DNA of 37,130 nucleotides, taken from contig ONAM01000009.1 in the NCBI GenBank assembly GCA_900315795.1, positions 1 through 37,130 on the forward strand. The letters run 5' to 3'. The notes under the pieces were generated by a model. The model searched no databases. It was not told where the DNA came from and worked only from the letters and a program-made list of their open reading frames with translations. Shown here piece after piece: positions 7,189-15,440 of the stretch. Both the position numbers and the translations under genes were made by a program. The stretch comes from Candidatus Avelusimicrobium caledoniensis. Lineage in GTDB: Bacteria > Elusimicrobiota > Elusimicrobia > Elusimicrobiales > Elusimicrobiaceae. The first letter of the stretch is position 1, and each line of letters begins with the position of its first letter.

Positions 7189-7247
7189 CAACCCTTTTAT
7201 CTATATCCCGCATAAAAACACGGCGGGATGACGAGATAAAAGGGTTG
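7189..7247. repeat. Nested inverted repeat between pilin A and parB
   Basis: A perfect 14-bp arm, CAACCCTTTTATCT (7189-7202) with AGATAAAAGGGTTG (7234-7247), encloses a second perfect arm ATCCCGC/GCGGGAT (7205-7211 with 7223-7229). It lies between two convergent genes and could serve as a terminator for both, although no T run follows. The inner ATCCCGC...GCGGGATGAC resembles REP-type palindromes. Confidence 0.65.
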
Positions 7248-7265
7248 TACTATGAAAAACAACTA

Positions 7266-8165
7266 TTACAACATCTTGTGTTTTAAACGGCTGGCGATAT
7301 TATCCAATTCGTCTAGCGAGTGATAGTGAATCACAAGCATCCCTTTTTTGATGTTCTTGCCGCATTTCACTTCAACTTTCGTGCCTAATGCGGCTTGTAA
7401 GTCGTTTTCAAAGCTTGCCACATCGGCCGATTTGGCTTTTTTAGCGGGCTTCTTCGTCGGGAACATCAGTGCGCGGGCCGCATCTTCGGCTTGGCGGACC
7501 GACATTTTACTATTGTTCATTTTTTTGAACAACGCATCGCGTTTAGCCGGATCGGTTACCATTAAAAGCGCACGGCCGTGGCCTTCGCTAATTGTACCTG
7601 CTTGCAAGGCATCCTGGATAGCCGGCTCCAATTCTAACAAGCGAAGCGCATTGGAAATAGCCGCTTTTGACTTTCCGCAGTACGACGACAAATCAGTTTG
7701 CGTGATGTAAAATTTGTTCATCAAATTGCGATATCCGAGTGCGGTTTCAATGGGGTTTAAATCTTCGCGTTGGATGTTTTCAATAAGCGCCAGCGCACAC
7801 ATTTCTTGGTCGCCCAAATGTTTGTGAACAATGGCATCAATTTCGGTTAGGCCCGCCAGTTGCGTGGCGCGAAAGCGGCGTTCCCCGACGACAATTTCAT
7901 ATTTATCCAACCCCGCATCATACACCACCACGATCGGTTGTGTTAGTCCGTGTTCTTTGATAGATTGCGATAATTCTTGCAATTTGGCCTCATCAAATAC
8001 GCGGCGCGGCTGAAAACGGTTCGGTACGATTTTATTGACGGCAATTTTGGAAACGGTTGTTCCCGCGGGGGCAGCCGCAGCCACCTCTTGCGTGGTCATA
8101 GAAGAAATTTCCTGCGTTTGTTTGATTAGAGCATCTAACCCTTTACCTAAAGCTTGTCTTGCCAT
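7266..8165 (-). CDS. parB: Chromosome-partitioning protein ParB
   Basis: A 299-residue ParB/Spo0J family protein. It binds parS, closes as a CTP-dependent clamp, slides along DNA, and stimulates ParA to segregate newly replicated origins. Domains: the N-terminal ParA-stimulating motif (GKGLDALI, residues 7-14), the CTP-binding ParB/Srx domain with GERRFRA at 94-100 and ENIQREDLNPIE, the helix-turn-helix parS-binding domain (TQTDLSSYCGKSKAAISNALRLLEL), a Lys-rich linker and a C-terminal dimerisation domain (about 245-299). Its ATG is one base past the parA stop, with GGAGG 5 nt upstream inside parA, so translation is coupled. Four parS-like sites lie within 4 kb. Confidence 0.95.
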   Translation of the reverse strand: MARQALGKGLDALIKQTQEISSMTTQEVAAAAPAGTTVSKIAVNKIVPNRFQPRRVFDEAKLQELSQSIKEHGLTQPIVVVYDAGLDKYEIVVGERRFRATQLAGLTEIDAIVHKHLGDQEMCALALIENIQREDLNPIETALGYRNLMNKFYITQTDLSSYCGKSKAAISNALRLLELEPAIQDALQAGTISEGHGRALLMVTDPAKRDALFKKMNNSKMSVRQAEDAARALMFPTKKPAKKAKSADVASFENDLQAALGTKVEVKCGKNIKKGMLVIHYHSLDELDNIASRLKHKML

Positions 8166-8166
8166 A

Positions 8167-9000
8167 TCAGCCTCCGAAATCGTAATTGACGGCGCGTTCG
8201 CCCGTCATTTGAAAAGATTGGTAATCTTGCACGTCGGCCCCGCGGCGGGCTAAAAATTCTATCGCCAGTTGGATATACGCATTGGCTCCGCGGCAAGCCG
8301 GGTCGTAATCAAAAATAGATTGCCCGAAACTGGGCGCTTCGGCCAGGCGGATGTTGCGCGGGATAGGCGTTTTATACACTTGGTCGCCAAAGAAACGGCT
8401 GACCTCGCCAAATACTTGTTTAGACAAATTCATGCGGGAGTCAAACATCGTCAGCACGCCGCCGTCCATTTTGAGTTTGGGGTGGAGAAATTGTTTGATT
8501 TTGGCTACCGTGCTGATAAAGTGGGCCAACCCTTCCATGGCGTAATATTCGCACTGCACAGGCGTAATCACGCTGTCTGCGGCCATCATGGCGTTAAGCG
8601 TTAACAGCCCCAAAGACGGCGGACAATCAATAATAATATATTTATACATATTGCGTAGTGGCTCCAATACGTCTTTTAACATATTTTCGCGGCCGCGCAC
8701 ATTGACTAGTTCCACTTCGGCCCCGGCTAAATTTTTGCACGCCGGGATAACGTCTAAAAGCTCGTTGGAAGTTTGGCGAACAACTTGTTCAAAAGTGGCT
8801 GTTTTGGTAAGGAAATGATAAACCGATTTTCCCCCCTCCTCTACCGTAACACCCAAGCCGGATCCGGCATTACCTTGCGGGTCAAAATCAATCAGTAATA
8901 CTTCTTGGTTTAAGCACGCCAACGCATACGCCAAATTGATAGAGGTGGTAGTTTTTCCGACACCGCCTTTTTGATTGGCAATAACGACAATTTCTCCCAT
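8167..9000 (-). CDS. parA: Chromosome-partitioning ATPase ParA (Soj)
   Basis: A 277-residue Walker-type partition ATPase. It forms ATP-dependent dimers on nucleoid DNA and moves ParB-parS complexes; in several bacteria it also contacts DnaA. The deviant Walker A motif KGGVGKTT occupies residues 11-18 with the signature first Lys, Walker A-prime LLIDFDPQGN follows, and Walker B is IIIDCPPS. I chose the ATG at 9000 over a TTG at 9012 because GGGAGG (9005-9010) is the ribosome site for the former and overlaps the latter. It is directly coupled to parB and lies about 75 bases downstream of lepB with a parS site between. Confidence 0.95.
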   Translation of the reverse strand: MGEIVVIANQKGGVGKTTTSINLAYALACLNQEVLLIDFDPQGNAGSGLGVTVEEGGKSVYHFLTKTATFEQVVRQTSNELLDVIPACKNLAGAEVELVNVRGRENMLKDVLEPLRNMYKYIIIDCPPSLGLLTLNAMMAADSVITPVQCEYYAMEGLAHFISTVAKIKQFLHPKLKMDGGVLTMFDSRMNLSKQVFGEVSRFFGDQVYKTPIPRNIRLAEAPSFGQSIFDYDPACRGANAYIQLAIEFLARRGADVQDYQSFQMTGERAVNYDFGG

Positions 9001-9060
9001 ACGTCCTCCCAATTAAAATATATATGTATTAAACATTATTTACAGCGAAAAAGCAATTAT

Positions 9061-9074
9061 TTTTCACGTGAAAA
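9061..9074. other. parS-like site 1
   Basis: The perfect 14-bp palindrome TTTTCACGTGAAAA lies between lepB and parA. It shares the TTTCACGTGAAA core of the well-known parS consensus TGTTTCACGTGAAACA but has T/A instead of G/C at the fourth flanking position. ParB encoded 0.9 kb away is the expected ligand. Confidence 0.85.
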
Positions 9075-10052
9075 CTACTTGACCGTTCCCATACGGCTCG
9101 GCGGCCAGTGTATAAGCCACGCCTTGCCCTTAATGTTCTTCTCAGGTACAGGGCCCCAGAAACGCGAATCACACGAATTATCCCGGTTATCGCCTAATGC
9201 AAAATAACTATTTTCCGGCACGGTAACCGGACCAAATTGATCGCGTAAGTACATGCCAAACGCTTGCTCTAATTCATGCGCTTGCCAGATTTGTTGGTAA
9301 TTTTCGGCAATAAGCGGGGGTACTTCTATCGGGTCATAATGTACACGCGTAACCGGGTCAAACTTTTCATAAGGTTGCAAAGGCATTTCTTGCCCATTTA
9401 CATAGGCGCGGGAATCTTTAACTTCCACCACATCGCCCGGTAAACCGATCACCCGTTTGACAAAGTCGCGCCCGTATTGGCTACCGCCGCAATTTTGTTG
9501 CTCGCGTGTTTCGGCCGGAAATTGAAATACAATAATATCCCCCCGCTGTATCGGTTTAGAAAACAACCGTTTATCCGTAAACGGGACACGCAACCCGTAG
9601 GCCATTTTGTTAACAAACAAATGATCCCCCTCTAAAAGCGTATCGCGCATAGAGGCAGACGGAATTTTAAAGGCCTGTAAGAAAAAGAACATCACAACAG
9701 AAGCCACAAACCCCGCAAAATATACTGTATTACACCAATCTAGGGCTGATTTAATCTGCGGTTGTTTATCTTGGTTAGGGGCGCGCAAGTTTTTAATAAA
9801 ATCATACGCGCCGTAAATATCAATAAGTCCGCAACCGATAATAAATTTCCCCCACGGAAACACTCCCCCCGGCCCGCCGCTCATCACAAATAAAATAAGA
9901 TACAGCGCACTATATAAAATTAAAATTAAATAGATAAGGTGCCACAGCGCAAATTTCATCGCACTATTTAATACGTTTCTTTGAATAAGCCGGCGTGATA
10001 TCCCGGCAAAAACATACATAATACAGGCAATAATAAATAATCGTGCTTCCAT
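9075..10052 (-). CDS. lepB: Signal peptidase I
   Basis: A 325-residue type I signal peptidase, a membrane serine protease that releases exported proteins from their signal peptides. Box B is PSASMRDTL with nucleophile Ser134; box D contains DFVKRVIGLPGD with general base Lys199; box E is GDNRDNSCDSRFWGPV. Residues 1-125 are unusually long and hydrophobic, with about four predicted membrane helices, compared with one or two in most enzymes. Box B has Asp where Pro is usual (SMRDTL rather than SMxPTL). The start is supported by GGGAGAG 4 nt upstream. The gene begins 16 bases after the glycosyltransferase stop, so the two probably share a transcript. Confidence 0.93.
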   Translation of the reverse strand: MEARLFIIACIMYVFAGISRRLIQRNVLNSAMKFALWHLIYLILILYSALYLILFVMSGGPGGVFPWGKFIIGCGLIDIYGAYDFIKNLRAPNQDKQPQIKSALDWCNTVYFAGFVASVVMFFFLQAFKIPSASMRDTLLEGDHLFVNKMAYGLRVPFTDKRLFSKPIQRGDIIVFQFPAETREQQNCGGSQYGRDFVKRVIGLPGDVVEVKDSRAYVNGQEMPLQPYEKFDPVTRVHYDPIEVPPLIAENYQQIWQAHELEQAFGMYLRDQFGPVTVPENSYFALGDNRDNSCDSRFWGPVPEKNIKGKAWLIHWPPSRMGTVK

Positions 10053-10068
10053 TTATCTCTCCCGCGGG

Positions 10069-11175
10069 CTAGTTTTCACGTGAAAACTCCCCCGCTAATA
10101 CTTGTTGATAAAGTTGTTGATACTGTGTAAAGGAATCTGTGATTTGGGTAGCTTTTTCTAACGATTTTTCACTCATTTCCTTACGCATTTGTATATCTTG
10201 AGCCAACAAATTGAGTTCACAACTCAAAAGCGTAATATCTTGCGGCGGAAAAATATATCCATTTTCGCCATGGGTTACCCATTGGGGCATATCCCCCACG
10301 CGGCTGACAATGCAAGGCAATCCCACAGAAATTGCCTCCAACAGAGCTAGCGGCAAACTTTCTTCTAACGAAGACAATACAAATACATCTGCCATATTAA
10401 GGTAAGCATTTACATCTTTTTGCTCTCCGGCCAGTATTACGGCTTTTTCCAGCCCGGCCTGCCGGATGAATCTTTCCAATTTGGCCCGTTCTTCCCCCTC
10501 CCCCACATATATTAGCCGTGCTTGCGAATCGCGTAACCATATGTTACGAAACGCTTGCAACAAGGTCATCGGATCTTTTACCGCGGCTAAGCGGGCCACG
10601 CATATAAATACAGGAGTTTTCACGTGAAAACTATATTGTTTACGCATCTTTTCCCGCAGAGAAATGTCAGGATAAAATTTAGTTTTATCAATGCCGTTAG
10701 GCAAAAGATATACCTTATTTTCTAAATAGTGTTGATGCTTAACCAAATATGTTGCCGTAGAAAAAGATTCGGCTACCGCTAACGTATCTATTCCCTTTAA
10801 TAAAAAATCAAATATACGCAAAAAGAACGGCTTTTTAGATAAATCAAAATGCGGTGTGACAAGTAGTTTTATATCTTTTCCCGCACAAGCCATGCGCGTA
10901 TATTCTATGGCACGAAACAACATCGCGTGCACAATATCCGGCTTAAAGCTTTCTATTTCGGCTTTTATGCGATGCACCATTTGGCCTGGCAAATGACTAT
11001 ATATACTCTTTACCTCTATGCCGTTTTGTTCCATTTGCCCGGCTACTGCGCCCGGCCGCTTTAAACAAATGACACGCACCTGATGCCCTTGATCTTTCAT
11101 AGCGGCACTAAGTGCCAGCAGTGCTTTTTCGGCGCCGCCCGTTGCGGTAGAAGTGATAACATATAAAATCTTCAT
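10069..11175 (-). CDS. Family 4 glycosyltransferase
   Basis: A 368-residue GT-B glycosyltransferase. The N-terminal Rossmann half begins MKILYVITSTATGGAEKALL with the acceptor-side Gly-Gly loop. The C-terminal half has the FICVARLAAVKDPMTLLQAF segment and the nucleotide-sugar motif SSLEESLPLALLEAISVGLP (E-x7-E). It likely transfers a sugar to an envelope glycan or lipid on the cytoplasmic face; donor and acceptor cannot be told. I reject the upstream start at 11268. The ATG at 11175 has TATAAT exactly 6 nt upstream (11182-11187), predicting a leaderless mRNA, and no Shine-Dalgarno sequence. Two parS-like sites lie inside the coding sequence and one in its promoter. lepB follows. Confidence 0.85.
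   Translation of the reverse strand: MKILYVITSTATGGAEKALLALSAAMKDQGHQVRVICLKRPGAVAGQMEQNGIEVKSIYSHLPGQMVHRIKAEIESFKPDIVHAMLFRAIEYTRMACAGKDIKLLVTPHFDLSKKPFFLRIFDFLLKGIDTLAVAESFSTATYLVKHQHYLENKVYLLPNGIDKTKFYPDISLREKMRKQYSFHVKTPVFICVARLAAVKDPMTLLQAFRNIWLRDSQARLIYVGEGEERAKLERFIRQAGLEKAVILAGEQKDVNAYLNMADVFVLSSLEESLPLALLEAISVGLPCIVSRVGDMPQWVTHGENGYIFPPQDITLLSCELNLLAQDIQMRKEMSEKSLEKATQITDSFTQYQQLYQQVLAGEFSREN
10071..10088. other. parS-like site 2
   Basis: AGTTTTCACGTGAAAACT is a perfect 18-bp palindrome at the 3' end of the glycosyltransferase gene. It encodes part of the FSREN C-terminus and reaches into the stop codon. It is identical over 18 bp to site 3. Confidence 0.88.
10615..10632. other. 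parS-like site 3
   Basis: AGTTTTCACGTGAAAACT, a perfect 18-bp palindrome identical to site 2, lies in the middle of the glycosyltransferase gene where it encodes SFHVKT. Maintenance of a full palindrome inside coding sequence argues for selection on DNA binding. Confidence 0.88.
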
Positions 11176-11181
11176 AATAGT

Positions 11182-11187
11182 ATTATA
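11182..11187 (-). promoter_or_regulatory. -10 element of a predicted leaderless promoter
   Basis: TATAAT on the minus strand, then ACTATT, then the glycosyltransferase ATG at 11175. The transcription start should coincide with the ATG. No -35 match is evident, and parS-like site 4 begins 5 bases upstream in the place of the spacer. Confidence 0.65.
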
Positions 11188-11192
11188 GTATA

Positions 11193-11204
11193 TTTCACGT
11201 GAAA
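11193..11204. other. parS-like site 4 within a promoter
   Basis: TTTCACGTGAAA is a perfect 12-bp palindrome, shorter than sites 1-3 because base 11192 is A rather than T. It sits 5 bp upstream of the glycosyltransferase -10 element, so bound ParB would overlap RNA polymerase. Confidence 0.75.
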
Positions 11205-11319
11205 ACTTTTGTTTTTTAAAATAAAATAAATTTGGAAAAACGGGCGTTTTTATTAAACGCCCGTACATATCAAAAAAATACTTAAAATTTAAGCATTTTT
11301 TTCAAAACCGCCCCAAATT

Positions 11320-11481
11320 TTAGTTTTGCGCGGTAAATTGATCCTTTCCTACCCCGCAAACCGGGCAAACCCAATCTTCTTTTACGTTCTCCCAAGCGGT
11401 TCCGGCCGGGATTCCGTTATCCGGGTCTCCCACAGCCGGGTCATACACATATCCGCAAATTTCACAAACATATTTTACCAT
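11320..11481 (-). CDS. Rubredoxin
   Basis: A 53-residue rubredoxin, a one-iron FeCys4 electron carrier of the cytoplasm. The two knuckles are C6-E-I-C9-G-Y and C39-P-V-C42-G, with the usual conserved aromatic and Pro residues ([21 protein letters not shown]). I chose the ATG at 11481, preceded by AAGGAG with 6-nt spacing, over a longer in-frame reading. It is the last gene of an oxygen-defence operon. In anaerobes rubredoxin passes electrons to flavodiiron protein and superoxide reductase, both encoded just upstream, so the partner assignment is strong. Confidence 0.95.
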   Translation of the reverse strand: MVKYVCEICGYVYDPAVGDPDNGIPAGTAWENVKEDWVCPVCGVGKDQFTAQN

Positions 11482-11497
11482 AATTGTCTCCTTGTTT

Positions 11498-12013
11498 TTA
11501 AAATTGGTGCGTAGCACCCGGTGGTACTTTTCCTTTGATGACATGGTGGTAATACTCATACGTCAAAGGCAAGCCCGCGGCGTTAAATACGCCGGCATCT
11601 TTTACTTCTCCTACAAAAAGCGTGTGCGTACCGACATCTAACGTCTGTAAAACACTTGCTTCCATATACGATAATGTATGCTCTTTAACAAGCGGGCAAC
11701 CAAGTTTCCCCGTCGTAAAAGATACTTTAGCAAACTTATCAAAATTGCGCCCTGTTCTAAACCCAAACGTACCGATAAACGGCAATGTGGCCGTCTGGTC
11801 CAGCGGCATAGCGGCAAAGCGACGCGTACGAAGTAAAATTTCGTGCGTCAAACTATTTTTATTGACGGAAATTGCCACGCAGGGGGGAGTAGCCGTTACC
11901 TGAAAAACAGTATTTAAAATCATCCCGTTTTTTTGGTTTTCGTCGGCGACTGTTACTATATACAACCCGTAGGTAATATATTGTAACCCTTGGTTAATGT
12001 CGTTTATCGTCAT
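11498..12013 (-). CDS. Flavin reductase-like FMN-binding protein
   Basis: A 171-residue protein of the flavin-reductase/FMN-binding split-barrel family. The family segment [32 protein letters not shown] forms the flavin-binding region. Such domains use NAD(P)H to reduce FMN, and in high-molecular-weight rubredoxins the same domain is fused to rubredoxin. Here the two are separate adjacent genes (16-nt gap), which suggests this protein is the NAD(P)H:rubredoxin oxidoreductase of the operon. The ATG lies 3 bases after the fprA stop, so translation is probably coupled; a separate Shine-Dalgarno sequence is weak. Confidence 0.85.
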   Translation of the reverse strand: MTINDINQGLQYITYGLYIVTVADENQKNGMILNTVFQVTATPPCVAISVNKNSLTHEILLRTRRFAAMPLDQTATLPFIGTFGFRTGRNFDKFAKVSFTTGKLGCPLVKEHTLSYMEASVLQTLDVGTHTLFVGEVKDAGVFNAAGLPLTYEYYHHVIKGKVPPGATHQF

Positions 12014-12016
12014 AAA

Positions 12017-13210
12017 CTAGTTTAATTTTTCCTTAATCTTTTGGCTGATCAGTTTCCCTAACTCGCGGCATTTAGCCAAGGTTTCTTCGTCGGGGACGAA
12101 CGAGGTTTTGAGGGCGGGGGAAACAACTTCCACGCCCATTTCTTCCAAAGTTTTCGTCAAACTGTCTATGGGTGCCCCGTTCCAACCGTACGATCCAAAC
12201 GCTACTCCTATTAAATTTTTCTTTTTAAGTCCTTTGAGGTAACACAGCACGTCGGCCATGGAGGGGAAAATCTGGCTGTTTAACACCGGCGTACCGACGA
12301 TAAGTGCCGCGCTGTGTAAAAGGGCGAGGGCTACTTCACTACGGTCGTTATGGTGCATAGAAATTAGCCGCACCGACGTACCACCCGCTTGTAATCCGTC
12401 GGCAATTTGGCGGGCCATTTTTTCGCTACTGCCCCACATGGTATCATACACAATAACAGCTTTATTTTGCGGTTTTTGCGCGGCCCATTTAGCGTATAAT
12501 TCCACGATGCGCGTTGGGTCTTTTCTCCAAATAAAACCGTGGTCGGGCGCAATCATCTTCGGCGATAAATTCATCTTTTTTACTTGGTCTAAAAAGCGAA
12601 GTACAATATCGGAATACGGCAATACGATATTGGCATAATACTTTTCGGCTTCGGGCAACCAGATATTTTCGTCGTTCTCGTCGTCAAACAAACGGTCGGT
12701 AGCCAAATGCATCCCAAACACGTCGTTGCTAAATAAAATATTTTCCTTTTCTAAATACGAGAACATACTATCCGGCCAATGTAACATACGCGCTTCCACG
12801 AAGGAAATGCTGTCCCCGCCGATATCAATTTTATCGCCGGTTTTGACCACTTTAAATTTTAAATCTTCGTGGAAATGCCCCATCAAATTTTTTTGCCCCA
12901 TGGGCGACACGTATACTTCGTCGGGTTGCGTAACAGCCACGGTCTGTTCCAAGGCACCCGCGTGGTCCAATTCCGAATGATTGGAAATGATAATTTGAAT
13001 TTGTTTCGGATCAATAACGCTTTTGATACGTTCCATCATTTCGTCGTAAAATTCTTTTTTTACAGTATCAATCAGCGTGGGTTTTTCGCTTAAAACCAGA
13101 TACGCATTGTACGTCGTTCCGCGGTGGGTTGCATAGCCGTGGAAATCGCGTAAGTTCCAATCAATCGCGCCCACCCAATATACGTTTGGTGAAATTTGTA
13201 TAGCCCGCAT
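12017..13210 (-). CDS. fprA: Flavodiiron protein (A-type flavoprotein)
   Basis: A 397-residue flavodiiron protein, which reduces O2 to water or NO to N2O in the cytoplasm. The metallo-beta-lactamase-like domain keeps every expected iron ligand: His78, Glu80, Asp82 (with His83), His144, Asp163 and His224. The C-terminal flavodoxin domain begins about residue 250 with the FMN loop YDTMWGSSEKMA. No extra fused rubredoxin or flavin-reductase domain is present; those functions are supplied by the two genes that follow. The ATG has TATAAT 5 nt upstream (13216-13221), so an internal, near-leaderless promoter within the operon is possible. It lies 18 bases after the desulfoferrodoxin gene. Confidence 0.95.
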   Translation of the reverse strand: MRAIQISPNVYWVGAIDWNLRDFHGYATHRGTTYNAYLVLSEKPTLIDTVKKEFYDEMMERIKSVIDPKQIQIIISNHSELDHAGALEQTVAVTQPDEVYVSPMGQKNLMGHFHEDLKFKVVKTGDKIDIGGDSISFVEARMLHWPDSMFSYLEKENILFSNDVFGMHLATDRLFDDENDENIWLPEAEKYYANIVLPYSDIVLRFLDQVKKMNLSPKMIAPDHGFIWRKDPTRIVELYAKWAAQKPQNKAVIVYDTMWGSSEKMARQIADGLQAGGTSVRLISMHHNDRSEVALALLHSAALIVGTPVLNSQIFPSMADVLCYLKGLKKKNLIGVAFGSYGWNGAPIDSLTKTLEEMGVEVVSPALKTSFVPDEETLAKCRELGKLISQKIKEKLN

Positions 13211-13215
13211 ATTTT

Positions 13216-13221
13216 ATTATA
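13216..13221 (-). promoter_or_regulatory. Possible internal -10 element before fprA
   Basis: TATAAT on the minus strand lies 5 bases (AAAAT) before the fprA ATG. This resembles the TATAAT-N6-ATG pattern seen at four other genes but with one base less. AAAGG further upstream could alternatively act as a poorly spaced ribosome site. Confidence 0.4.
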
Positions 13222-13228
13222 CCTTTCG

Positions 13229-13615
13229 TTAATTTTCCGCTTGCCAAAGTCCGTGCAAGTTACAATATTCCCGCGCCATTACGTGAGCTGACTTCGTCGT
13301 AAAAACAGCTTCCGGTTTATCACCGGGGCGCAAATGTTTGCGTTGTACACTTCCGCAGGAAAGACAAATCAGCTCAATCCATTCAATGTGATGCTCCGCG
13401 GTAGAGGGATGTTCCACGCTCCCTACTTTTACTTTATAACCTCCGTCAATTTTTTCAATGACGGGTACGTGTTTTTCGGCTGCTCCGTCGGAAGTACCGG
13501 CAACCATACGTTTCATCGGTTGTCCGCAACAAACCAGTTCTCCCGCTCCCTCGTGTACTACTTCCACGCGGTTACCGCATACCGTGCAAGTATAAATATC
13601 GTGTAATTTTGTCAT
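13229..13615 (-). CDS. dfx: Desulfoferrodoxin (superoxide reductase)
   Basis: A 128-residue class I desulfoferrodoxin, which reduces superoxide to hydrogen peroxide without making O2, typical of anaerobes. The N-terminal desulforedoxin domain has the four Fe ligands Cys10, Cys13, Cys29 and Cys30. The catalytic centre II ligands are His49, His69, His75, Cys118 and His121, with the conserved Glu47-Lys48 pair that aids superoxide binding. All sites are intact. GGGAG lies shortly upstream of the ATG. It is the first gene of the operon dfx-fprA-flavin reductase-rubredoxin and is transcribed divergently from dnaA. Confidence 0.96.
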   Translation of the reverse strand: MTKLHDIYTCTVCGNRVEVVHEGAGELVCCGQPMKRMVAGTSDGAAEKHVPVIEKIDGGYKVKVGSVEHPSTAEHHIEWIELICLSCGSVQRKHLRPGDKPEAVFTTKSAHVMAREYCNLHGLWQAEN

Positions 13616-13924
13616 AAACTCTCCCTATGGTAAATTTCCGGTAGTCAAAGTATATAATATTTCGTTCTTGCGGGCTACGATTTTATTATAAAATGCTCTC
13701 TCTCACTTATTCAAGCCCAAAAAAAGATTAGAAATACAATTTTAACTTAAAATAAGCGTATATCCGTTTTTTTCTATTTTTAAACCCTGAACCGCTGTTT
13801 TTTTTAAATTTCAAAATTTAAGCGGCTTTTAATCATTTAAACGCTATTATCTATTTTTTTCGGTTGACCTATGGTCCAAATAAGTGGTAAGATATAGTAG
13901 CTCATTTTATTATTAGGATTACGT
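13616..13924. other. AT-rich spacer upstream of dnaA
   Basis: This 309-bp non-coding stretch separates the leftward dfx operon from rightward dnaA. It is very AT-rich, with several T and A tracts. It includes an imperfect stem (CCGCT at 13792-13796 with AGCGG at 13821-13825, inner TTAAATT/AATTTAA at 13804-13810 and 13815-13821). I see no perfect DnaA box. Gene orientation flips here, so it may be the left half of a bipartite origin. Confidence 0.5.
13864..13893 (+). promoter_or_regulatory. dnaA promoter
   Basis: TTGACC (13864-13869) is followed after 18 bases by TAAGAT (13888-13893), preceded by an extended -10 TG at 13885-13886. This predicts transcription from about 13900 and a leader of about 25 nt containing AGGA 7 nt before the GTG start. 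Confidence 0.65.
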
Positions 13925-15304
13925 GTGTTAGACAATATAGAGAAGTACCCCCAGCTCGGTTCTGTTTTTCAAGACCTGGAACAAATTATAGGCAAAGACA
14001 CCTACGATATGTGGTTGCGTCCCGCTAAAATTGATTTTAACGGTACGACGTTATTTATTTCATTACCCAACCAATTTTGGGGAAATACCATTCGTGAACG
14101 CTACGAGCATATTATTAAAGATGCGTTTTTAAAACATCTCGGCGCGGCGATTGAAATTGCTTATCAAATTGAACCGGAAACCGAACAAACACCAACAGTC
14201 ACTTCCGCACAGGATGTTATTTCTACCTACACAGCCCAACAACAACCTGCGTCGGTAAAAGTAAATCCGTTTGTGTCCCGGTTAAATTCGTCTTACACCT
14301 TTGAAAATTTTATTGAATCACCTTCTAACCGTTTTGCGTATAAAGCGGCTGAAGCCGTAGCCCATAAATTAGGCGCGCGCGAAAATAACCCATTGGTTAT
14401 TTATTCTTCGCCGGGGCTGGGAAAGACTCATTTACTGCACGCTATCGGAAACCAGATTTTAAAAGATAATCCGTCGGCAAAAGTGTTGTATATGTCCGGC
14501 GAAGAATTTGTGAGTGAATATATTGAATCTTTACAAAATAAAGTACATGACAGTTTCCGTAAAAAATGCCGCACGTTAGATTGTTTCTTAATGGACGATA
14601 TCCAATTTGTATCCGGTAAAGAGGCCTGTATAGAAGAATTTTTTAACACATTTAATGCTTTATTTGACAGCGGTAAGCAAATTGTACTGTCTTCCGACAG
14701 AACTCCTCAACAATTGGAATGGAACGAACGGCTTTCTTCGCGCTTATTGTCGGGAATTACTACCGAAATTAAACGCCCGAATTTAGAAACCCGTATTGCT
14801 ATTTTACGTCAAAAACGCGACTCTATCAATTTTGATATCGGAGATGATGTACTTGCTTTTATTGCCGAAGGTATCCAAACCAACGTACGCGAATTAGAGG
14901 GCTCGTTGTTCAGATTAGTCGCCTATTGCAGTATGCACAGTGTTACACCGTCTATTGCTATTGCCAAAGAATTACTTTCCGATATTTTAGTAGCGGGTAA
15001 AGATACATCTGTTAATGTAAATACCATTAAAAAAATGGTGGGAAAACATTTTAATATCCGTATGGAAGATTTTAATTCCAAGCGTAAAACGCAATCGGTA
15101 GCGTGGCCGCGGCAGATTGCCATGTTTTTAACAAACGATTTAACTGATTTGTCGTTGCCGGAAATCGGCCGGGAATTTAACAGAGACCACAGCACCGTCG
15201 TACATGCACGGGACACGGTTAAAGAACGGATAAACAAAGATCCTTTTTTTGCAGCCGAAATTAATCAAATTATTTTAGATATTAAAGCTGTGGATAACAA
15301 ATAA
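13925..15304 (+). CDS. dnaA: Chromosomal replication initiator DnaA
   Basis: A 459-residue initiator that binds DnaA boxes, oligomerises with ATP and melts the origin. Domain I (about 1-80) is the DnaB/self-interaction domain, domain II (about 81-118) is a Gln/Thr-rich linker, and domain III is AAA+ with Walker A GLGKTH near 164-169 and Walker B FLMDDIQF near 221-228. Domain IV ends in the DnaA signature [17 protein letters not shown]. The start is GTG, with AGGA 7 nt upstream. The last codons themselves contain a perfect inverted DnaA box (15289-15297), so box sequence and coding sequence overlap. Confidence 0.98.
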   Translation: MLDNIEKYPQLGSVFQDLEQIIGKDTYDMWLRPAKIDFNGTTLFISLPNQFWGNTIRERYEHIIKDAFLKHLGAAIEIAYQIEPETEQTPTVTSAQDVISTYTAQQQPASVKVNPFVSRLNSSYTFENFIESPSNRFAYKAAEAVAHKLGARENNPLVIYSSPGLGKTHLLHAIGNQILKDNPSAKVLYMSGEEFVSEYIESLQNKVHDSFRKKCRTLDCFLMDDIQFVSGKEACIEEFFNTFNALFDSGKQIVLSSDRTPQQLEWNERLSSRLLSGITTEIKRPNLETRIAILRQKRDSINFDIGDDVLAFIAEGIQTNVRELEGSLFRLVAYCSMHSVTPSIAIAKELLSDILVAGKDTSVNVNTIKKMVGKHFNIRMEDFNSKRKTQSVAWPRQIAMFLTNDLTDLSLPEIGREFNRDHSTVVHARDTVKERINKDPFFAAEINQIILDIKAVDNK

Positions 15305-15440
15305 AAAACGGTGGATAACTTATAAATTAAACCGGATAAAAAAAGAATAAAATTTTTAGTTGTGTATATTGTGTATAAAAAAGTTGGGTTATACACAAGA
15401 GTTATAAAAAAAAGACAGAGGATAAATCACATTATCCACA
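15289..15440. other. Probable replication origin: DnaA-box cluster
   Basis: Four perfect 9-mers TTATNCACA lie in 152 bp. They are TTATCCACA (minus) at 15289-15297, TTATACACA (minus) at 15370-15378, TTATACACA (plus) at 15389-15397 and TTATCCACA (plus) at 15432-15440. One-mismatch boxes are at 15310-15318 and 15361-15369. The spacer 15305-15473 between dnaA and dnaN is AT-rich and otherwise non-coding. The boxes form two inward-facing orientations with A-rich DNA between them at about 15319-15360, a plausible unwinding segment. Location between dnaA and dnaN is classical for oriC. Confidence 0.85.

Noticed and set aside
11176..11268. N-terminal extension of the glycosyltransferase
   Set aside because: It would translate through a parS palindrome and a TATAAT; the family start MKILYVITS lies at 11175.
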